This document shows, piece after piece, positions 5,052 to 12,657 of a DNA stretch of 12,719 nucleotides. Numbering within the stretch: position 1 is the stretch's first letter; each line of letters opens with the position of its first letter. The notes under the pieces are model-generated. The model saw nothing but the letters and a program-made list of their open reading frames with translations, did not search any database and was not told where the DNA came from. The position numbers and the translations under genes were made by a program. Source of the DNA: a bacterium (GTDB taxonomy: Bacteria; Hydrothermota; UBA3072; B12-G15); assembly GCA_003646055.1 (NCBI GenBank), contig QNDZ01000030.1, forward strand, positions 1 to 12,719, written 5' to 3'.

Positions 5052-8006
5052 CCAGAAACAAATGCACTTGAACCATTAACCCAGGCATTCTCCAAAAAAG
5101 CCCTTCTTAATGACCTTGACGTCCTCATAAGAACAGATAAAAAGTGCTCACTTTTCTTCATAGACATTGATTATTTTAAGTTTATCAATGACCTGTATGG
5201 ACACCTTGAGGGGGATAAAATTCTCAAGATGGTTGCATCCAGAATAAAGGAGTTTCTTCCTGTGGGAGGGAGGATTTACAGGTATGGTGGTGATGAGTTT
5301 GTTGTTATCACTGCTCTCACAGACAGAGAGGAGGTACGAAAGATTGCTGAGGAAATAATCCTTCTGGAGATTGAAGGACTCCAGGTGAAGTACATATCAA
5401 CAAGCGTAGGCATAACAATATTTCCAGAACCAGGGGATACACCTGAAAGTGTTTTGAAGAGGGCTGATTTTACCCTGTTCAGGGCAAAACACGCAGGCAG
5501 GGGAGTTTACCTTTTCCACGACGACAGGATTGAGCAGGAAAGATTCACCCTTGTTGGTAGGAAAGAAGAGTTGAAAACAATGACCAGTATAGTTGATACA
5601 GTTATGAAGGGTGAAGGGTGCATAGTTGAGGTGAATGGTGAGGCAGGGATTGGTAAGACCCGTCTTGTACAGGAGTCTGCTGAACTGTTTTCCAACTGGG
5701 GAGGGCTTGTAATTTCTGCTGGTGGTGTGAGTTTTTCTACGCTTCCACCATTTTATCTCTTTACAACCATCCTGAAAGACATGTACATAAGGAACAGGGA
5801 TTTATTTTTAAGGGTTCTGGAAAACCTGTCTGGTGAATACAGGAGAAGGATAGAGTTTGTGGTTGAGAATAAACTGGATATTGAAAAGGAACCGGGTATT
5901 TTTCAGGACTCTATTTTGAACTTCTTCAGGGTTCTTTCTGTTCTTAATCCTGTAATGCTGATACTTGATGATGTCCAGTGGGCTGATACAAGGAGTATTG
6001 ACCTTATGAACATTCTTTCTTCTGGTATAAGCAGGTTTAAGATGCTCCTCTGTTACATAGTGAGAACTCCGATTTACAACAAAAGGCTTGAATACATATT
6101 GAAACTTTTCCACAGATACCCCAATTTTACAAGAATACAACTTGGTCCATTAAAAGAAGGGGATATGGAAAAACTGGCGCCACTCTTCAAAAGGATGGGG
6201 AAGAATCAACTCAAAAGGATACATAAACTTTCTGGTGGAAATCCTCTTTTTATGGAGCAACTTATAAGTGCACCAGAGATTCTTTTCAGGGGTGTTGATT
6301 ATTTTAAAGAAACCCCTGAATTAACAGGGATTATTGAGGCAAAGATAAAAAGGCTTGATGAGAACTCTGTTCTTGTTCTGAAGATAGTATCTCTCCTTGA
6401 AGAAAGCCCTGATTCGGATTTCCTCTCAAGGGTTTCGGGGATTGATAAGTTCCAGATTGAGGATATTGTGGACAACCTTTCAAAGATTGGACTGTTGCGC
6501 ATAAAGAAGGATACGAAAACATATGAGTTCACCCATGGAATTGTGAAGTGGGCGATACACAACAGGATTCCAGTGCCTGAGAGGAGGGAACTTCATAGGA
6601 GAATTGCCCAGGAGATGGTAAAAAAGTCTCCCAATACAATAAATTCAGTGTTTTCCATTGCCCATCATTTTATTTCAGCAGGGGATAAGAAAAATGCATA
6701 TGAATATACAATCAGGGCAGGGGATATGGCAGAGAGGGTCAAAGGTTACTTTGAGGCATCCAATCTCTATGGTGCTGCAATAGACCTTTTTGATGTTAAT
6801 GATGAGGAGAGAAAGATTCTTGGTGAGAGACTGGTTAATGCCCTCACCGAGAGTGGAATGGGAGAGGAGGCCGTTCAGGGTATAATGAAGGTTCTGCGGG
6901 ATGTGAGAAAGAGGGGTGAGAAGGAGAAGATTGATGGACTCTTGTACAACCTTGCTTATTCATATTACAGGGCAGGGAAACATGACGAACTTCTGAGATT
7001 CAGCGAAAAGGTGCTTGAAGAAATGGATCAGTCTTCAGGTTATTACTGGACAATCAGATTCCTTGTTGCGAGTGCAGTGAATAATGATAAAGATGCTGAT
7101 AGAACCATAGAGATAGGAAAGGCAGGACTGGAATTTTTCAAGGATAAAACTGAATCATTATACAATTATGCCTTTTCCTGCCATTTGATCTCAATAGGAT
7201 ATGTTGCCAAGCAGAGGATTAAGGAATCATTAAAATACAGTAAGAAGGCAATGGAGATATATGGGAAGACAGAAGGTGGTGTTCCTTCATGGATATGGAA
7301 TGACCATGCAGAGGTTTTAATGGCCTCTGGGAATTACAAAGAAGCAGAGAAGTGGTTGAGCAAGACCCTTGAAGCCCATGAGGATATGGGCAACCTGTGG
7401 CTTCTCTCCAGTTACATGATGAACATGGCAATAGTGGAAAGGGAGAGAGAGGAATATGTCCAGTCCAGTATGCTCCTTGAGAAGGCAATTGAATATGCAG
7501 GCATGTGTCAGGTTTTAACTGAACTTGATATTGCAAGGGCTTCAATGGTGGTCAATCGGTTGCTCCAGGAAGGAACTTCAGGATATATATCAGAGGACTT
7601 CAGGAATGAAACAATACTTAATTTCATAGATGTTTACAGGGGTGTTTCGTTAATACAGGAAGAAAAGTTTGAACAGGCTGTCAACATCCTTGTTTCTGTA
7701 TGGAACAGGGAGAAGAAATCAGGTTTCCCCATGATAGTAACCACAGGGATTGTCCTTCCACCCATGAGGATTCTTTTCCTTATAGTGATGGCGTATATTC
7801 TTGATGGTAAAGTTGGGGAGGCAGAGAGGTGGAACAGCATGCTCATGGAGGGTGCAGAACAGGGGGGAGCACATATTTACAGAAAGTATGCAGATTTTCT
7901 TGCAAGGGTTATTAAGGGTGAAAAGCCTTCATTACGTCCTTTAAACCCACTATCATTTTCTCTGGAAAAGAGGCTTGTGTGGTGGATGAAGAAGAAGTTA
8001 AAGTAG
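5049..8006 (+). CDS. GGDEF diguanylate cyclase - STAND/AAA ATPase - TPR signalling protein
   Basis: A 985-aa multidomain protein if started at ATC 5049. Residues 1-160 are a GGDEF domain expected to make c-di-GMP from two GTP: FFIDIDYFKFIND (metal site D39, D41; N47), GHLEGD (D56) and an intact GGDEF at 80-84. The RxxD inhibitory site is absent (PVGG instead). Residues from about 168 form a COG3899-like STAND ATPase: LVGR at 168-171, Walker A GEAGIGKT at 197-204, Walker B LILDDVQWAD at 304-313 and GGNPLF at 396-401, followed by a winged-helix-like segment to about 500. The rest is helical TPR-type repeats, suited to sensing or protein binding. Starting at the first ATG (5229, residue 61) would delete the metal-binding aspartates, so that start is unlikely. 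It follows the patatin gene by 3 bases, and its end overlaps the convergent hydrolase gene by 9 bp. UGA readthrough making one patatin-GGDEF-STAND chain is an alternative. Confidence 0.87.
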   Translation: MPETNALEPLTQAFSKKALLNDLDVLIRTDKKCSLFFIDIDYFKFINDLYGHLEGDKILKMVASRIKEFLPVGGRIYRYGGDEFVVITALTDREEVRKIAEEIILLEIEGLQVKYISTSVGITIFPEPGDTPESVLKRADFTLFRAKHAGRGVYLFHDDRIEQERFTLVGRKEELKTMTSIVDTVMKGEGCIVEVNGEAGIGKTRLVQESAELFSNWGGLVISAGGVSFSTLPPFYLFTTILKDMYIRNRDLFLRVLENLSGEYRRRIEFVVENKLDIEKEPGIFQDSILNFFRVLSVLNPVMLILDDVQWADTRSIDLMNILSSGISRFKMLLCYIVRTPIYNKRLEYILKLFHRYPNFTRIQLGPLKEGDMEKLAPLFKRMGKNQLKRIHKLSGGNPLFMEQLISAPEILFRGVDYFKETPELTGIIEAKIKRLDENSVLVLKIVSLLEESPDSDFLSRVSGIDKFQIEDIVDNLSKIGLLRIKKDTKTYEFTHGIVKWAIHNRIPVPERRELHRRIAQEMVKKSPNTINSVFSIAHHFISAGDKKNAYEYTIRAGDMAERVKGYFEASNLYGAAIDLFDVNDEERKILGERLVNALTESGMGEEAVQGIMKVLRDVRKRGEKEKIDGLLYNLAYSYYRAGKHDELLRFSEKVLEEMDQSSGYYWTIRFLVASAVNNDKDADRTIEIGKAGLEFFKDKTESLYNYAFSCHLISIGYVAKQRIKESLKYSKKAMEIYGKTEGGVPSWIWNDHAEVLMASGNYKEAEKWLSKTLEAHEDMGNLWLLSSYMMNMAIVEREREEYVQSSMLLEKAIEYAGMCQVLTELDIARASMVVNRLLQEGTSGYISEDFRNETILNFIDVYRGVSLIQEEKFEQAVNILVSVWNREKKSGFPMIVTTGIVLPPMRILFLIVMAYILDGKVGEAERWNSMLMEGAEQGGAHIYRKYADFLARVIKGEKPSLRPLNPLSFSLEKRLVWWMKKKLK

Positions 8007-8867
8007 GTCCTCTGCTTTTCCTGAATAGAAAACAAGTGCAGAGAGTCTTGCGATGATTTTCCTTGAACCGTGAATGCACTTCAGTATATTCAGGATACCT
8101 GACCAGTAACCCTTCCATGGATGGCTTCTTTTCACGCATTCAATTTCCTCTATTGTCAGTTCCAGTGCTGTTTTTAATCTTTCTCTGGCATTGAATATGG
8201 GTCTTCCATGGCCTGGAAGTATTATATCAATCCTTTCATCAATAAGTCTTTCAATAGATTTTAATGCATGGATTGGATTGCTTGATGGTGTAAAGAGGTT
8301 TGCTGGTGCATTCCTCCTGCCTGTTATCAGGTCACCTGATATGGCGATTCCCATGTCTTTCAGTATAAAACTCACACCATCAGGGGAATGGCCCGGGGTG
8401 AAGATTATTTTTATGCCATATCTCTCCTCTCCATCTTTGAATGCATGAACATTGCTCACCCCCCTGCCCCCCCTTATAAAAAAGAGGCCAAATCCCCTCA
8501 CCAGAACATGCGCTATGGCCATCAGGAGTATCCTTCTCCAGCCAACTGCACCTTTCAATTTTTCAAGGCAGGTATCAAGTTCCCTTTTGTTGGATGCTCC
8601 ACCTGGATTTTTTGAAAGAAGGATGTTTACTGCTTCAGGATGAGCAAAAATAGGGATGTTCCCAAACCTGTCTATCATGGAGATATGGTCTGGATGTGCA
8701 TGTGTAATCCAGATTTCGTGAATTTCAGGGAGGTTTGATGGAAGAATGCCACCCGGGTCAATCAGTATATTTCTATTTCCCCTTATAAGCACAGGGCTTG
8801 CCCAGACTATTGAGGGGAAGTACTCTATTGTATGGTTCCTACCACTGAATACGAAAAACTTACCCAT
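7998..8867 (-). CDS. Metallo-beta-lactamase-fold hydrolase
   Basis: A 289-aa protein with the complete metal-binding set of the metallo-beta-lactamase fold: HAHPDH at residues 56-61, His160 in TPGHS, Asp179 in ISGDL and His220 in LPGHGRP. It belongs to the general hydrolase branch (glyoxalase II-like, LACTB2-like); the substrate cannot be deduced. Between the HAHPDH and GH motifs there is an extra segment of about 50 residues containing a basic-hydrophobic stretch, GWRRILLMAIAHVLVRGFGLFF (about 109-130 in part), which may touch the membrane or form a substrate lid. The ATG at 8867 follows CAGGGAA and lies 8 bp inside the end of the mechanosensitive-channel gene, so the two are cotranscribed and coupled. 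The 3' end overlaps the convergent GGDEF gene by 9 bp. Confidence 0.88.
   Translation of the reverse strand: MGKFFVFSGRNHTIEYFPSIVWASPVLIRGNRNILIDPGGILPSNLPEIHEIWITHAHPDHISMIDRFGNIPIFAHPEAVNILLSKNPGGASNKRELDTCLEKLKGAVGWRRILLMAIAHVLVRGFGLFFIRGGRGVSNVHAFKDGEERYGIKIIFTPGHSPDGVSFILKDMGIAISGDLITGRRNAPANLFTPSSNPIHALKSIERLIDERIDIILPGHGRPIFNARERLKTALELTIEEIECVKRSHPWKGYWSGILNILKCIHGSRKIIARLSALVFYSGKAEDLL
8010..8043. repeat. Nested inverted repeat at the convergent gene junction
   Basis: CTCTGC-TTTTC (8010-8020) can pair with GAAAA (8028-8032) and GCAGAG (8038-8043), leaving a 7-base loop and a 5-base bulge. It lies just past the stop of the plus-strand GGDEF gene and inside the last codons of the minus-strand hydrolase. 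There is no T-tract in either direction, so it is not a standard terminator, though it might act as an RNA 3' structure. Confidence 0.35.
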
Positions 8868-9921
8868 TTCCCTGATTCACAAGGTATATGGTCTGGCTTG
8901 GGAATGCAAAATCAATTCCCATTTTTTCAAACTTTTCCTTCAATTTAAGATTTATCTCCTGTTGTATGTCCATGTACACATAGTAATCACTGGACTCCAC
9001 ATAGTAAACTATCTCAAACCTGAGCCATGAATCGTCAAAGGAGGCAAAGTGTGCCCTGTCAAAGGTGGCTTTATCTATTCTGTCAATCACCCCTTTTATC
9101 ACCCCAGGTAATTTTTTAACCTTCTCAAGTGGGGTATCATAGGTTACGCCAATGGAGAATGCAACCCTTCTCCTGTTCATTCTCCTGAAGTTTTTTATCC
9201 TTGAGTTTGTAAGGTCCTTGTTTGAAAAGACAAGTTCCTCACCACTTATGCTTCTGAGCCTTGTGCTCTTTATCCCGATATGCTCCACAGTTCCCATGAG
9301 GTCTCCAACAACAATGAAGTCGCCAATCTCAAATGGCTTATCAAAGAAGATGGTGAAGTATGCAAAAAGGTCACCAAGCACCGCCTGAGCAGCAAGTGCC
9401 ACTGCCACACCACCAATGCCCAGACCTGTGATAACAGTGGAAACATTGAAACCAAGGTTATCAAGCATGAATATAATACCACCTGCCCAGATAATTCCCT
9501 TTATAACAGTGATTATTCCTGTGATACTTCTAACCTTGTTCTCGTCCTGCTCACGCCTGAGCCAGAATCTCTCAAGACCGTAACCAGCAAGGATAACTAC
9601 TGCCCTTATCAGGAGGAAACTTAAAACAAATGTTCCAGCAATATCAAGGATTTTTGTAAGTATTGGAGTGAGTGTAAGGCGTTTCAGGGCTATATAAATA
9701 ATACCAAAGTAGAGGCCAGGAAAGACTGACCGCTCTATAATCTCCACAATCAGGTCGTCTATGGTGAGTTTTGTTTTTGAGGTGAAGGCCTTTATCCTGT
9801 GTATGGATACCTTTTCAATAATCTTCAGTATGATAAGTCCTGCAATGATGATTCCTGCACTTATCAGATAATTCAAAAGGGTATTACCAAAATAGACCCT
9901 GTTAAGAAACCCTGAACCCAT
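8860..9921 (-). CDS. MscS-family mechanosensitive ion channel
   Basis: A 353-aa membrane protein of the small-conductance mechanosensitive channel family, which opens under membrane tension to release solutes on hypo-osmotic shock. Hydrophobic helices are seen at about 14-34, 65-80, 94-114 and 133-152, followed by the signature pore helix and linker: VITGLGIGGVAVALAAQAVL at about 163-182, then FDKPFEIGDFI at about 193-203. The beta-domain (GTVEHIGIKSTRLRS) and an alpha/beta C-terminal domain follow. With about five membrane segments it is larger than E. coli MscS (three segments) and closer to YnaI-type paralogues. The ATG at 9921 has GGAGG 4 bases upstream. It is first in a two-gene operon with the metallo-hydrolase; a joint function is not evident. 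Confidence 0.92.
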   Translation of the reverse strand: MGSGFLNRVYFGNTLLNYLISAGIIIAGLIILKIIEKVSIHRIKAFTSKTKLTIDDLIVEIIERSVFPGLYFGIIYIALKRLTLTPILTKILDIAGTFVLSFLLIRAVVILAGYGLERFWLRREQDENKVRSITGIITVIKGIIWAGGIIFMLDNLGFNVSTVITGLGIGGVAVALAAQAVLGDLFAYFTIFFDKPFEIGDFIVVGDLMGTVEHIGIKSTRLRSISGEELVFSNKDLTNSRIKNFRRMNRRRVAFSIGVTYDTPLEKVKKLPGVIKGVIDRIDKATFDRAHFASFDDSWLRFEIVYYVESSDYYVYMDIQQEINLKLKEKFEKMGIDFAFPSQTIYLVNQGNG

Positions 9922-9940
9922 ATGACCTCCTTTTTATGAA

Positions 9941-9968
9941 AGGATACGCAATAATCAGAAAAATTCAA
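9941..9968 (-). promoter_or_regulatory. Possible promoter of the mscS-hydrolase operon
   Basis: On the minus strand TTGAAT (complement of 9963-9968), a 16-base spacer and TATCCT (complement of 9941-9946), 19 bases upstream of the channel ATG. The -10 is imperfect. The remainder of the 169-base gap to 10090 is AT-rich with no clear terminator for the preceding hypothetical gene. Confidence 0.45.
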
Positions 9969-10090
9969 TCCCCCCATTTGGGTTGTCTAAATGAGCGTTT
10001 ATCTATTATGCAAAGTCAGTTCTTTGATAAATTTGATTAAAGAGATACTGTAAGGGAAGAGATTAATTTGAGCCAGAGAGGAATAAAACA

Positions 10091-10678
10091 TTATTTTTCG
10101 TGAATAACTTTATCAACTATCCAGCTGCTCAACAAACCTAAATGTAGACCTATGTATGGGAAGCTTTTTGTTTCATTTTGCACGTTTGTAATTTCCAGCC
10201 CACCTGCTTCAATTCCCACAGTGACTATGAAAAGTGTGAAGTCAATACCCACAGCCCAATAAAAGTGTTGTTGATGGTCATAGCCTTCAAAGGCGTCTAA
10301 CCAGTCTCCCCATGAATTCAGAGTAAAAATGGAATAAAAGACAATAGGATAAAATCCTATTTTAGGTTTTTTGATTACCACAAGATGATAAAGAGGTACC
10401 ATCATTTCAATAAAAGCAGAACCGTATCCAGAAGCTCCCCAATCACCCTGAGCATCGGCGCCAACTCCCTCAAGCAGGATCATTCCTGCACCAATACCGG
10501 GATTTAAAAAATAGCTTCCACCCCATCCAACGGCTATTTTTCCAATTGAAATCCTTCCGCAGGACAAAGAAAATGTACCATCTAATACAGCAAAATGATG
10601 CCATCCCCCGGTTCCTTTATACCCGGAACTGACGCTAATAGGATAGATAAAAAAAAGTATAAATATCAATTTCTTCAT
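10091..10678 (-). CDS. Hypothetical exported beta-rich protein
   Basis: A 195-aa protein with a clear N-terminal signal peptide (MKKLIFILFFIYPISVSSG, cleavage near residue 18). The mature part is rich in glycine, tryptophan, tyrosine and phenylalanine, with alternating hydrophobic stretches such as FSLSCGRISIGKIAVGWGGS, AVGIDFTLFIVTVGIEAGGL and FPYIGLHLGLLS. This suggests a small beta-barrel or other outer-membrane protein, although it ends in a charged helix-like tail (DKVIHEK) rather than an aromatic residue. I do not recognise the family. No Shine-Dalgarno precedes the ATG at 10678, unlike most neighbours; the predicted leader is only about 12 bases. It has its own near-consensus promoter, is divergent from glmS and stands alone as a transcription unit. 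Confidence 0.72.
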   Translation of the reverse strand: MKKLIFILFFIYPISVSSGYKGTGGWHHFAVLDGTFSLSCGRISIGKIAVGWGGSYFLNPGIGAGMILLEGVGADAQGDWGASGYGSAFIEMMVPLYHLVVIKKPKIGFYPIVFYSIFTLNSWGDWLDAFEGYDHQQHFYWAVGIDFTLFIVTVGIEAGGLEITNVQNETKSFPYIGLHLGLLSSWIVDKVIHEK

Positions 10679-10696
10679 AGTTTAGGTCACTGTATT

Positions 10697-10725
10697 ATTC
10701 TACTCTTTTTTTCTTGTTATGTCAA
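10697..10725 (-). promoter_or_regulatory. Promoter of the 195-aa exported protein gene
   Basis: On the minus strand a perfect TTGACA (complement of 10720-10725), a 17-base spacer and TAGAAT (complement of 10697-10702). The core is identical in its hexamers and spacing to the proximal glmS promoter on the other strand. Transcription would start near 10690. Confidence 0.75.
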
Positions 10726-10756
10726 CCTTTAATCATATCCGGGGTCGGAGGTTGAC
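10721..10756. repeat. Inverted repeat between divergent promoters (possible operator)
   Basis: GTCAACCT (10721-10728) and AGGTTGAC (10749-10756) are perfect 8-base inverted arms around a 20-base centre. The left arm covers most of the -35 of the leftward gene; the right arm ends 3 bases before the distal glmS -35. The position fits a regulator of both directions. Part of the symmetry could arise because TTGAC is itself a -35 element. Confidence 0.4.
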
Positions 10757-10759
10757 TTT

Positions 10760-10788
10760 TTGACACTTTTGGTAAATCTTTGTTTTAT
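10760..10788 (+). promoter_or_regulatory. Distal glmS promoter (P1)
   Basis: TTGACA (10760-10765), a 17-base spacer and TTTTAT (10783-10788), preceded by a second TTGAC at 10752. It would start transcription near 10795, about 50 bases before glmS. Confidence 0.5.
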
Positions 10789-10795
10789 GCTGGGC

Positions 10796-10824
10796 TTGAC
10801 ATTATCTCGGTGTAAAGATAGAAT
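10796..10824 (+). promoter_or_regulatory. Proximal glmS promoter (P2)
   Basis: TTGACA (10796-10801), a 17-base spacer and TAGAAT (10819-10824). The start near 10831 leaves a leader of about 14 bases consisting mostly of the AAAGGAG ribosome binding site. Confidence 0.8.
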
Positions 10825-10844
10825 TACAGAAAAGGAGAGAGCGC

Positions 10845-12656
10845 ATGTGTGGATTTTTCGGCATTATCTACAGCGATGAGAGAAGGGAGATGGGAGAGGT
10901 CCTTTTTAAGGCAGGTAAGAGGCTCTCCTACAGGGGTTATGACACCTCAGGTGTAGGTGTTGTTGATGGGTCAGGTAATGTGGAGATAAGGAAGGATGTT
11001 GGCAAGATAGAAGAGGTTGCAGAAAAACACAGGTTCGCAGAACTTTCAGGTAAAAAGGGAATTATCCAGTTGAGGTGGGCTACTTTTGGTGTTCCATCTG
11101 TGAGGAATGCACAACCCCATAAGGACTGCACTGGTGAATTCCTTGGCGCACATAATGGGAATATCATAAATACACCTGCCCTGAGAATGAGGCTGGAGAG
11201 TTCAGGTCATAAACTTATGGGTGAGAATGATGGAGAGGTTATCCTCCATGTAATAGAGGATTACTATAAGATTACCGGTGATATGGTTCAGGCTATTGTT
11301 CAGGGAACAAAGGACCTTGAGGGTGATTTTGCATGCATTATAACAAAGAGAGATGAGGACAGGATGTTTGTGGTGAAGAAGGGTTCTTCTCTCTTTCTTG
11401 GAAAGGGAGATGGGTATTACTGTGCTTCAAGTGACCTTGCCTCAATCCTTGACCATACAAAACAGATACTCACGCTTTCAGATGGAGAGTTTGTAGAATT
11501 TGGCACTGATTATTTTATTGTAAGAGACCTTGATACAGGTGAGATTATTGAAAAGAACCTTGAGGAGATAGACCTGGATATAGGTACTGTAGAGAAGGGT
11601 TCATTCCCCCATTTTATGTTGAAGGAGATATACGAATCGCCCCAGAAGGCTCATAGTCTTATTGGGCTTATGAGCGGGAATGTGGTTTATGACGAAGGTG
11701 TAGATTTAATTAATGCCTCTCCGCGTGTATTTATAACAGGTGCTGGAACTTCTTATCATTCAGCGCTTCTTGGTACTTATTATTTTTCAAGAATCTCAGG
11801 TAAACTCCTCAATATCTCTTTTGCCTCTGATTTCAGGGAATTCTATGCTCCTGTTCTTGAGGACGATGATCTTCTTATTGCTGTTTCCCAGAGCGGAGAG
11901 ACAAAGGATGTGAAAAACGTATGCGATGTATTCAGGGAGAAGACCGAAGGGAAGATAATTTCTGTTGTGAATAATCTTGGCTCCACAATTGCACTTTTGA
12001 GCGACCTTGTGCTTCCCATTGCATCTGATATTGAGATCTCTGTTCCTGCAACAAAGACCTTTGTAAATCAGGCAATACTCTTCCTGAATATGGCAGTATT
12101 GAGTGCAAAGAAGAAGATGCTGAATGTTCCAACCATCCCCTTTGAAAAGATACCATGGATACTTGAGAAGAGTATTGAAATATCAGAGGAGTATGTTGAT
12201 AAGGTTATACAGGCAGTGGATAGGTTCAATGAGTTTTATATACTTGGTTATGGTCTCACCTATCCTGCTGCACTGGAAGGTGCTTTGAAGGTGAAAGAGG
12301 TTGTATATGTACATGCAGAGGGTATGTACTCTGGTGAGTTTAAACATGGTCCTCTCTCTATTGTGCATCAGGATTACCCTGTGTTCTTTGTATCCACCAT
12401 AGAGGACAAGTTCTTTGTCCTGTCCCACATCCAGGAGGTGAAAACCAGACTGGGAAAGGTTATCACAGTTGCTCCAGAAGACCCGGAACTTGAAGAGGTG
12501 AGTGATATATTCATCCCTCTGCCCACAGACAATCCTTACCTTGTGCCTATATCAGCGACCATATTCTTCCAGTTGCTTGCATACCACCTTGGGGTGAACA
12601 GGGGGATTGACCCTGATTTCCCCAAGAACATATCCAAAACAATAACGGTGGATTGA
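10845..12656 (+). CDS. glmS: Glutamine-fructose-6-phosphate aminotransferase (GlmS), divergent glutaminase domain
   Basis: GlmS makes glucosamine-6-phosphate from fructose-6-phosphate and glutamine, the entry step to UDP-GlcNAc, peptidoglycan and LPS. The 603-aa length is normal. The N-terminal Ntn glutaminase domain (about 1-240) has catalytic Cys2, RWAT at 77-80, HNG at 103-105 and Asp129. Two SIS sugar-phosphate domains follow: GAGTSYHSALLG at about 299-310 with SQSGET at 348-353, and YGLTYPAALEGALKVKE at about 469-485. The isomerase residues are present: Glu485, His501 in KHGP and Lys598 in NISKTITV. Oddities are RWATFG in place of RWATHG, NAQPH in place of NAHPH, and NDGE in place of TDTE. 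A diverged paralogue is possible, but the C-terminus is canonical. The ATG at 10845 has GGAG 7 bases upstream. Confidence 0.9.
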   Translation: MCGFFGIIYSDERREMGEVLFKAGKRLSYRGYDTSGVGVVDGSGNVEIRKDVGKIEEVAEKHRFAELSGKKGIIQLRWATFGVPSVRNAQPHKDCTGEFLGAHNGNIINTPALRMRLESSGHKLMGENDGEVILHVIEDYYKITGDMVQAIVQGTKDLEGDFACIITKRDEDRMFVVKKGSSLFLGKGDGYYCASSDLASILDHTKQILTLSDGEFVEFGTDYFIVRDLDTGEIIEKNLEEIDLDIGTVEKGSFPHFMLKEIYESPQKAHSLIGLMSGNVVYDEGVDLINASPRVFITGAGTSYHSALLGTYYFSRISGKLLNISFASDFREFYAPVLEDDDLLIAVSQSGETKDVKNVCDVFREKTEGKIISVVNNLGSTIALLSDLVLPIASDIEISVPATKTFVNQAILFLNMAVLSAKKKMLNVPTIPFEKIPWILEKSIEISEEYVDKVIQAVDRFNEFYILGYGLTYPAALEGALKVKEVVYVHAEGMYSGEFKHGPLSIVHQDYPVFFVSTIEDKFFVLSHIQEVKTRLGKVITVAPEDPELEEVSDIFIPLPTDNPYLVPISATIFFQLLAYHLGVNRGIDPDFPKNISKTITVD

Positions 12657-12657
12657 T

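Noticed and set aside
5808..6140. Minus-strand open frames inside the GGDEF-STAND gene
   Set aside because: They are antisense to conserved ATPase motifs, have no ribosome binding signals I can see, and are Ser/Cys-rich shadows.
10010..10070. Repeat-like text around 10020-10070 (TTTGATAAA, TTTGATTAAA, AGAGATTAAT) as a terminator or operator
   Set aside because: The similar words are direct or mirror-like, not complementary, and no stable stem or T-tract results.
10789..10844. A glmS ribozyme or riboswitch in the glmS leader
   Set aside because: The leader is only about 14 bases from the proximal promoter and about 50 from the distal one, too short for the ribozyme, and no ribozyme core is seen.
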